DNA from: Hydractinia symbiolongicarpus
Lineage: Eukaryota > Cnidaria > Hydrozoa > Anthoathecata > Hydractiniidae
Reading direction: 5' to 3'
Length of the DNA stretch: 64,000 nt
NCBI RefSeq assembly: GCF_029227915.1
Contig: NC_079878.1
Span: forward strand, 5,208,001 to 5,272,000
Numbering within the stretch: the stretch's first letter is position 1; every line of letters begins with the position of its first letter. The notes under the pieces are model-generated. The model did no database searches, had not been told where the DNA came from, and worked only from the letters and a program-made list of their open reading frames with translations. The translations under genes were made by a program, and so were the position numbers. Shown here one piece after another: positions 59,401 through 64,000 of this stretch.

Positions 59401-61958
59401 GGAAAAGTATTTAGGAAAGAGAAAGAATCTCTATTTTGCCTTTGTAGATTTAGAGAAAGCTTTTCATAGAGTGCCACGTAAAATTATTTGGTGGGCCATG
59501 AGAAAACTAGGTGTGGATGAGTGGCTAGTTACGATGGTTCAGTCTATGTACAGCAATGCTAGAAGTTGTGTTAGGATTAACGATTCACTTCGTGATGAAT
59601 TTAGTGTAAATGTTGGTGTACATCAGGGTTCTGTACTTAGTCCTTTGTTGTTTGTTCTAGTCTTAGAAGCGCTGTCGATGGAGTTCAGAACAGGTTGTCC
59701 ATGGGAGTTATTGTATGCAGATGATTTGGTTCTCATAACAGAGTCGATGGAAGAATTAGTTGAAAAGTTTGAGAAGTGGAAGAAAGGACTAGAAGAGAAA
59801 GGGCTTAAGGTAAACACAGCAAAATCTAAAGTCATGATTAGTAGCATTGCAGCCAAGTGTGAACTTGTAGTTGGAAAGTGGCCTTGTTGAGTTTGCAGGA
59901 AAGGGGTTGGTAGTAACTCAATTTTTTGTCAGACTTGCAAGCATTGGATACATAAGAAGTGCAGTTGTATTAGTGGAAGGTTAAGAGCTGACATTCAGTT
60001 TGTATGCAAGCATTGCAAAGGCAAGATTATAGAGAATGAAGTATTTCAAGCCTAAATGATGTACAACAGTGGCTCGTTAGAGATAGTTGAGAACTTCTGT
60101 TACTTAGGTGATATGTTGGACAGTGAAGAGGGTGTTGGAAGAAGTGTTACTTGCAGGATAGGTTCTGCTTGGAAAAAGTTCAGAGAGTTACTTCCTTTGT
60201 TGACTAGAAGAGTCCTGTCAATTGAGGTAAAAGGTAGGTTGTATGAGGCCTGTGTAAGAAGTGTTATGTTGTACGGTAGTGAGACATGGGCAGTGAAGCA
60301 GAAAGATCTTGACCGTTTAGAAAGGAATGATATGAGAATGGTTAAGTGGATGTGTAACACCAGTCAAAGAGTTCATTTGAGCTAAGAAGCAGGCTAAGTC
60401 TCCGTAGAATTAAAGATGTTATCCAGATAAGAAGATTGAATTGGCTGGGGCTCTTGGAAAGAATGGAGGAGGATAATTGGGTAAGAAAGTGTAGAGACTT
60501 GATAGTTCCTGGGGCAAAGCCCAGAGGCAGACCGAGAAAGACTTGGCAGGTTATAAGGACAGACTTGATACAGAGGAAGTTGAGTTTAGATCTAACACAG
60601 TCTAGATCAGATTGGAAGAGGGTCATTAATATACCCCGTCCAACCCATGCTAGCATGGAAAACGACGTTAAGCCGAGAATGATGGTTTTGCACTCGAGTT
60701 TTTTTTAAAGTTTTCAAAAATCATTCCAGAATTATTACCAAGAAAAAAAATATTTTTCATATGAGCCAAAAATGCCAATATATAAAAATTAATAATCAAC
60801 ATTTGCCATCAGGTAATACTAAAAACAAATAAAAAACACTGAAGTTAAAATTAGCAGAAGCTTTTTGGTTTATAAACCCATTCTCAATGCATAAAATTTT
60901 AAACTTCCGTGATGTAGGTGCCATTGTTGTTAATGAGTTTCGTGTCTAGAAACTTTTTCGGTGATACTTTGCAGGTACAAAAAAAAAAAAAAAAAAAAAA
61001 GAATACAAACCTGCGAAACACTTACGAGAAAACCGACAGCACAAGTTTTCATGGCGTGTCCTGTTGTCAGCACCAACAAATTACCGACAACAACGTAATT
61101 TGGAAGCATCGATGATTTGCTATCAAAAATCCATCATTAAACAACTCTATTTATTTCGTTATGGTGTCACTTGAGAGTTGAGAATTTTAATTTTAATATT
61201 AGCTTTTAAGCTATATTAAATAGAAATGACGTTTCTACTTGTAAAATTTTATGCATTGAGAATGGTTATATAAACCGAAAAGCTTCTGCTAATTTTAACT
61301 TTTATGTTTTTATTTGTTCTTATAAAAATTAACATGTTAGCTTTCTAGAAATTAAGTTCTGATTTTTTTACCACAAAGGTTAAAAACACAAGCAATAAAT
61401 AAAAGAAAATAATTAAAACAATTTTAAGCATAACTTCCCAGTCTGTTAAATTCCCAAATAATTTGACCTAAGAAAAATAATAAGAATCACCTTTTCGGAG
61501 AGTCATCAAGTGCTGGCGTGAAAGATAATCTAGAAACAACAAATTTAAAGAATAATTTCACAGCATTGGTTTCTACTTTTAAACATTATACTACAAAAAG
61601 AAAGTTTTTGAAGTTTTAATAAAAAATCAAAGTAGAACCTTTTTCTGCTATCTTTGGACACATCTATATCTGGTAATTGTACACCAGATCCCATTCCTTT
61701 TTCATATGGAGACTGAAGAGATCTTTCGAGTGCTGGTTCCTGCATTCCAGACCTTGACCCAAATGTACTATTCCTTGAGGAATATAATTTCCCTTTGCTT
61801 CTACTGCATGGCGAGGCAGTTACAGCTGTCGCAACATTCTCTTCTTCATTATCCGCACTCAAAGATGTTTCAGAAGAACATATAGAATCTGATGGAGGTC
61901 TATCTGTAATTCGTAAACTTGTTTGGAAGTAAGCACTCGGGCTGTCATAATCCCTCAT
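53435..61958 (-). CDS. CENPC: CENP-C / Mif2-type kinetochore protein
   Basis: CENP-C links CENP-A nucleosomes to the outer kinetochore. Fourteen exons on the minus strand: 61639-61958, 61491-61529, 58631-58791, 57738-58553, 57526-57567, 57399-57440, 56710-56901, 56436-56477, 55873-56049, 55096-55151, 54927-54996, 54688-54854, 54115-54205 and 53435-53508. Phases agree throughout (2289 nt, 762 aa). The last ~100 residues form the dimerising cupin: EEVFLHKFFSLPSLSFGQIK, HDNVVFFYVLTGSIKLTL, then FIVPEGNLYDIENLENYE and LLFFQQK, matching CENP-C in order and spacing. Most of the rest is Ser/Lys-rich and disordered. The usual Arg/Trp CENP-A-binding motif is not obvious; the Arg-rich SSRRKSLNRSRRES is the nearest candidate. 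I start at the ATG at 61958; the frame is open to an acceptor at 61980, so an upstream exon is possible. Intron 2 contains a LINE and a MITE. Confidence 0.86.
58886..59890 (+). pseudogene. LINE reverse transcriptase domain
   Basis: Non-LTR reverse transcriptase. Blocks in order: KIGKAAGVSGIVAEMVKASG, NCFKGKGDALERGNYRGLKL, QFGFVPGRGTTDAIFLLRQL, FAFVDLEKAFHRVPRK, HQGSVLSPLLFVLVLEALS and LLYADDLVLITES. Catalytic Asp residues are kept (VDLEK, YADD), but the usual AFDRV reads AFHRV. The first codon is TTG within a frame open to about 58862 (INDEGVLAS), so the true protein began upstream. TGA at 59888 falls inside a Cys-rich finger (KWPC, then VCRKGVGSNSIFCQTCKHW), where relatives have Gly. The frame resumes after it. 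Confidence 0.9.
60056..60385 (+). pseudogene. LINE C-terminal region
   Basis: In the same frame as the reverse transcriptase after a TAA at 60053: EIVENFCYLGDMLDSEEGV, RLYEACVRSVMLYGSETWAV and LDRLERNDMRMVKWMCN. A short deletion relative to the 37.9 kb copy throws it out of frame at about 60370. The remainder continues in another frame to 60706 (KCRDLIVPGAKPRGRPRKTW; LTQSRSDWKRVI). Confidence 0.88.
60816..61330. mobile_element. MITE next to the LINE in CENP-C intron 2
   Basis: The left arm (aagttaaaattagcagaagc at 60842) pairs with the right arm ending 61303 (gcttctgctaattttaactt) over ~60 bases. Weaker pairing (aacaaataaaaa) extends to the outer limits given. The interior holds a run of about 21 A at 60979. 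Confidence 0.8.
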
Positions 61959-62097
61959 TTTGTTTTCTGATTTACTTGACCTGTTAATAATTATTAAAAA
62001 GAATAAGACATGAAAGATGTACTAGTCAGAAGAGTAAAATATCTTTTAGCAAACTATGTGTTAATATGTTTGGCCATTATTATTTAAGGAATAACTT

Positions 62098-62385
62098 TCA
62101 TCATCATTCTCAGCTTAACTACTGTTCTCCATGCTAGCATGGATTGGAAGGAGTATACTAATGATCTTCTTCCAATCTGATCTAGACTGTGTTAGTTCTA
62201 AACTCAAACTCCCCTCCATCAAGTGCATTTTTATCACCTCTTGGTAAATCTTTCTCAGTCTAAGCATTGTTACCCAATTGTCACCTCCATTCTTTCCAAG
62301 TGCCCCAACCAACCCATCTGCTTATTCGGATAACATCTCTAATGCTATGGATACTTAGCCTGCTAAACTGTTTTAATCTTTCAAA
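62098..62385 (-). mobile_element. RTE-like LINE 3' fragment, decayed
   Basis: Reverse-strand copy of the 3' end of the same LINE: NWVTMLRLRK against NWVRKCRDL, then LTQSRSDWKKIISI and the tail gctgagaatgatgatga. More diverged than the 58.9 kb copy. Confidence 0.85.
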
Positions 62386-62411
62386 CTAAATGTCAATTAC
62401 ATATAGGTGAA

Positions 62412-62461
62412 TATTTATCATAGCACATCCGTATTGAAATACGGATGTGCTATGATAAATA
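62412..62461. repeat. 50-bp near-perfect palindrome
   Basis: 24-base arms (outer end tatttatcatagcacatccg) are exact complements separated by 2 bases (ga). Confidence 0.97.
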
Positions 62462-62796
62462 GTGAGTGATAAATAGTGATGAACAAAGTAGTTCTTCTTC
62501 AATATAAATGTCAATTGCTGTCAGTTTCCTTTGTTTTTCTGTTTTGTTTTGATTTTAATGATTTGATTTATTTTTGCAAATTTAGCCATTAATATATTTA
62601 TAAACTGTTTCTTTTAAAATAAAAAAATAACAAACAAACATTTCTTAAAAAGGATGCATCCAATTCTTTCTGCCCCTTCTGTTTCATTCAAACGTCTTGA
62701 AACTCTGCGACATCCAATGAAAATCTCCCATACGTTAACAACGCCCTTTGTCCAATTCTTGTTCATGACATGATAATAATTATATTATTCAATGAA
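62462..62796. other. Intergenic
   Basis: AT-rich; nothing recognised. Confidence 0.4.
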
Positions 62797-62893
62797 AAGT
62801 ATTATGTTGTATGGTAGTAAGACTTGGGTTTTAAATCAGGAAGATCTTGACTACGTTTATAAAGAATAGATATCAGAATAGTAAGGTAATGTA
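62797..62893 (+). mobile_element. Short RTE-like LINE fragment
   Basis: tattatgttgtatggtagta and caggaagatcttgac match the ETWAVK-DLDRL coding region at 60262-60330, with several changes. It is joined directly to the Penelope-like element. Confidence 0.75.
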
Positions 62894-63225
62894 AACTGAA
62901 GGTGTGGCTATGGGTGGCCCAACATCCTCTGTGGTAGCTGGAATATATATGCAGGCACACAAGACTACAGCTTTAACAACTGCAGATCACGCTCCAAGAG
63001 TTTGGAAATGATTTGTTGATGATGTTAATAAAATAAAATAATAATAAAAAGATCACATCTGGACGCATTTCATGAACATATCAATAATTTGCACCGAAAG
63101 ATTCAATTTACAATTGAACACAAGAAGAACAGTGCGCTTCCTTTCTTAGACACTTTAGTGTCTCGCAGTGGTGGTGCAAACCAACTCATACTGATCAATA
63201 TCTCAACTACACATCTAATCACCAA

Positions 63226-63594
63226 ATGTCCTGCAAAGAAAGTGTAGTGTCCTCATTACTGGACAGAGCAGTCAATGTAGTCAGTGGAGAAAATGACCGA
63301 AAGAAAGAGTTATCTCATATAAACAACGCCTTACTTACAAATGGGTACTCGAGACAGACCATTAAAAAGGTTGAGAGCAAAATCAGGAACAGGACTGATA
63401 ATAGCAGTGATGGAGAAGATGTGAAAAATGAACCAGTAGCCACAGTGTGTATGCCATATATAACAGAGACAAGTAACATACTTTGTCGGGTATTGAAAGA
63501 TCATAAAATAAAGCCAGTGTTTCAATCTAAAAACACGCTACATAGTAATACTGTCGCATCAGAAAGACAAAATATGTCTAGAGAGTCAATGTAA
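63226..63594 (+). pseudogene. Penelope RT-endonuclease linker segment
   Basis: 122 codons linking the reverse transcriptase end to the endonuclease: SCKESVVSSLLDRAVNVVSG, INNALLTNGYSRQTIKKV and VATVCMPYITETSNIL. The frame is open upstream into KPTHTDQYLNYTSNHQ, so the Met at 63226 is not a real start. TAA at 63592-63594 is a frameshift stop, because the endonuclease continues directly in another frame. Confidence 0.85.
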
Positions 63595-64000
63595 AATTGT
63601 CTACGAAATCCCGTGTAAGGATTGTGATGCTGTTTATGTCAGGGAAACAAAACGAATGTTCAAACAACGTGTGCAAGAGCACAAAAGAGCTGTATGCAAC
63701 GCAGATACAGACAAAAATGAGATTGCGGCTCATAGCTGGAAGAATGATCATGTTATAGACTGGAACAATAAAAAGATCATAGACCGAGAGTCTGGTTGGA
63801 TAGCAAGAAAAGTAAAAGAAACCATAAATAGCACAGACAGAAATACTCATATCAATAGTATTTCCTATCAACTTCCAGAAATATGGTTACCCGCACTTCA
63901 GAAAGCAAACATTCAGGAAAAAGTGCAAAAAATGGTTCGGGACAAACGTAACAAAAAGCGAACTTTTAGAAAAAGAAACGTAACAAAAGCAAACTTTTAG
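63591..64000 (+). pseudogene. Penelope GIY-YIG endonuclease domain
   Basis: Reads KIVYEIPCKDCDAVYVRETK from about 63594, then FKQRVQEHKRAV, HSWKNDHVIDW and IIDRESGWIARKVKETI, ending at TAG 63998-64000. The pattern of VY...C..C...YVxET...R..EH is that of Penelope GIY-YIG domains. The residue that is normally Gly in YIG/YVG is Arg here. Coding ends in a Lys/Arg-rich tail (KKRTFRKRNVTKANF). Confidence 0.88.

Larger units (their letters stand above)
58862..60706 (+). mobile_element. RTE-like non-LTR retrotransposon, 5'-truncated
   Basis: Inserted in CENP-C intron 2, in opposite orientation. It carries reverse transcriptase, a PHD-like Cys/His zinc region, and the C-terminal ETWAVK...PRKTW region. 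The endonuclease is missing, so the copy is 5'-truncated. The 3' end reads gccgagaatgatg; the 62.1 kb copy ends in atgatgatga, the short ATG-repeat tail typical of RTE elements. The copy is inactive: stops at 59888 and 60053, and an ~11-base deletion near 60370. Confidence 0.92.
62901..64000 (+). mobile_element. Penelope-like element 3' half, decayed
   Basis: Contains the end of a Penelope-type reverse transcriptase followed by a GIY-YIG endonuclease domain. Reverse transcriptase remnants are GVAMGGPTSSVVAGIYMQ (62901 on), WK-stop-FVDD at about 63003 and SALPFLDTLVSRS at about 63130. A frame change near 63160-63185 restores KPTHTDQYLNYTSNHQM. Another change near 63590 leads to the GIY-YIG part. 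The element runs to the window end, where its last frame stops exactly. Confidence 0.9.

Overview
The window is eukaryotic nuclear DNA. It is strongly AT-rich, with multi-exon genes joined by short GT-AG introns, animal-specific proteins, and many transposon remnants. The cilium gene BBOF1, the mix of transposon proteins and the splice-acceptor-like sites lying right before start codons all suit a cnidarian, possibly a hydrozoan. That placement is inference; nothing seen here proves the species.

Five cellular genes are recognisable. From left to right: LARP4-type La-related RNA-binding protein (minus, 2802-6626, 8 exons); LITAF-domain protein (minus, 34651-35067, truncated or continuing into an unseen exon); the Golgi SNARE GOSR1/GS28 (plus, 42108-42869, no introns); the basal-body protein BBOF1 (plus, 45697-51557, 15 exons); and a CENP-C/Mif2-type kinetochore protein (minus, 53435-61958, 14 exons). 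The exon chains of LARP4, BBOF1 and CENP-C were worked out by hand. Splice phases agree at every junction, giving about 773, 532 and 762 aa. The genes do not form a pathway: mRNA stability, membrane protein, Golgi transport, cilium orientation and centromere.

Weaker gene pieces that I could not name lie at 6905-7309, 8242-8508, 9203-9481, 12225-12619, 18455-18595 and 19881-20102.

The rest is mostly mobile DNA. A complete-looking 4.1 kb DNA transposon with ~305 bp terminal inverted repeats sits at 21613-25728. It encodes a zinc-finger/XPG-like nuclease protein in three overlapping frames. Several MITE or foldback elements (20.7, 25.8, 26.2, 28, 30.1, 36.1, 39.4, 40.1, 43.6, 51.9 and 60.8 kb) are recognised by their inverted ends. 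An RTE-like non-LTR retrotransposon lies inside a CENP-C intron (58.86-60.7 kb), with fragments at 37.9, 62.1 and 62.8 kb. A tRNA-derived SINE (38149-38499) has inserted into or beside one of those fragments. A decayed Penelope-like element with a GIY-YIG domain fills the right end (62901-64000). There are also five minisatellites, a long GTT/GTC microsatellite, a 253 bp tandem duplication and four near-perfect palindromes.
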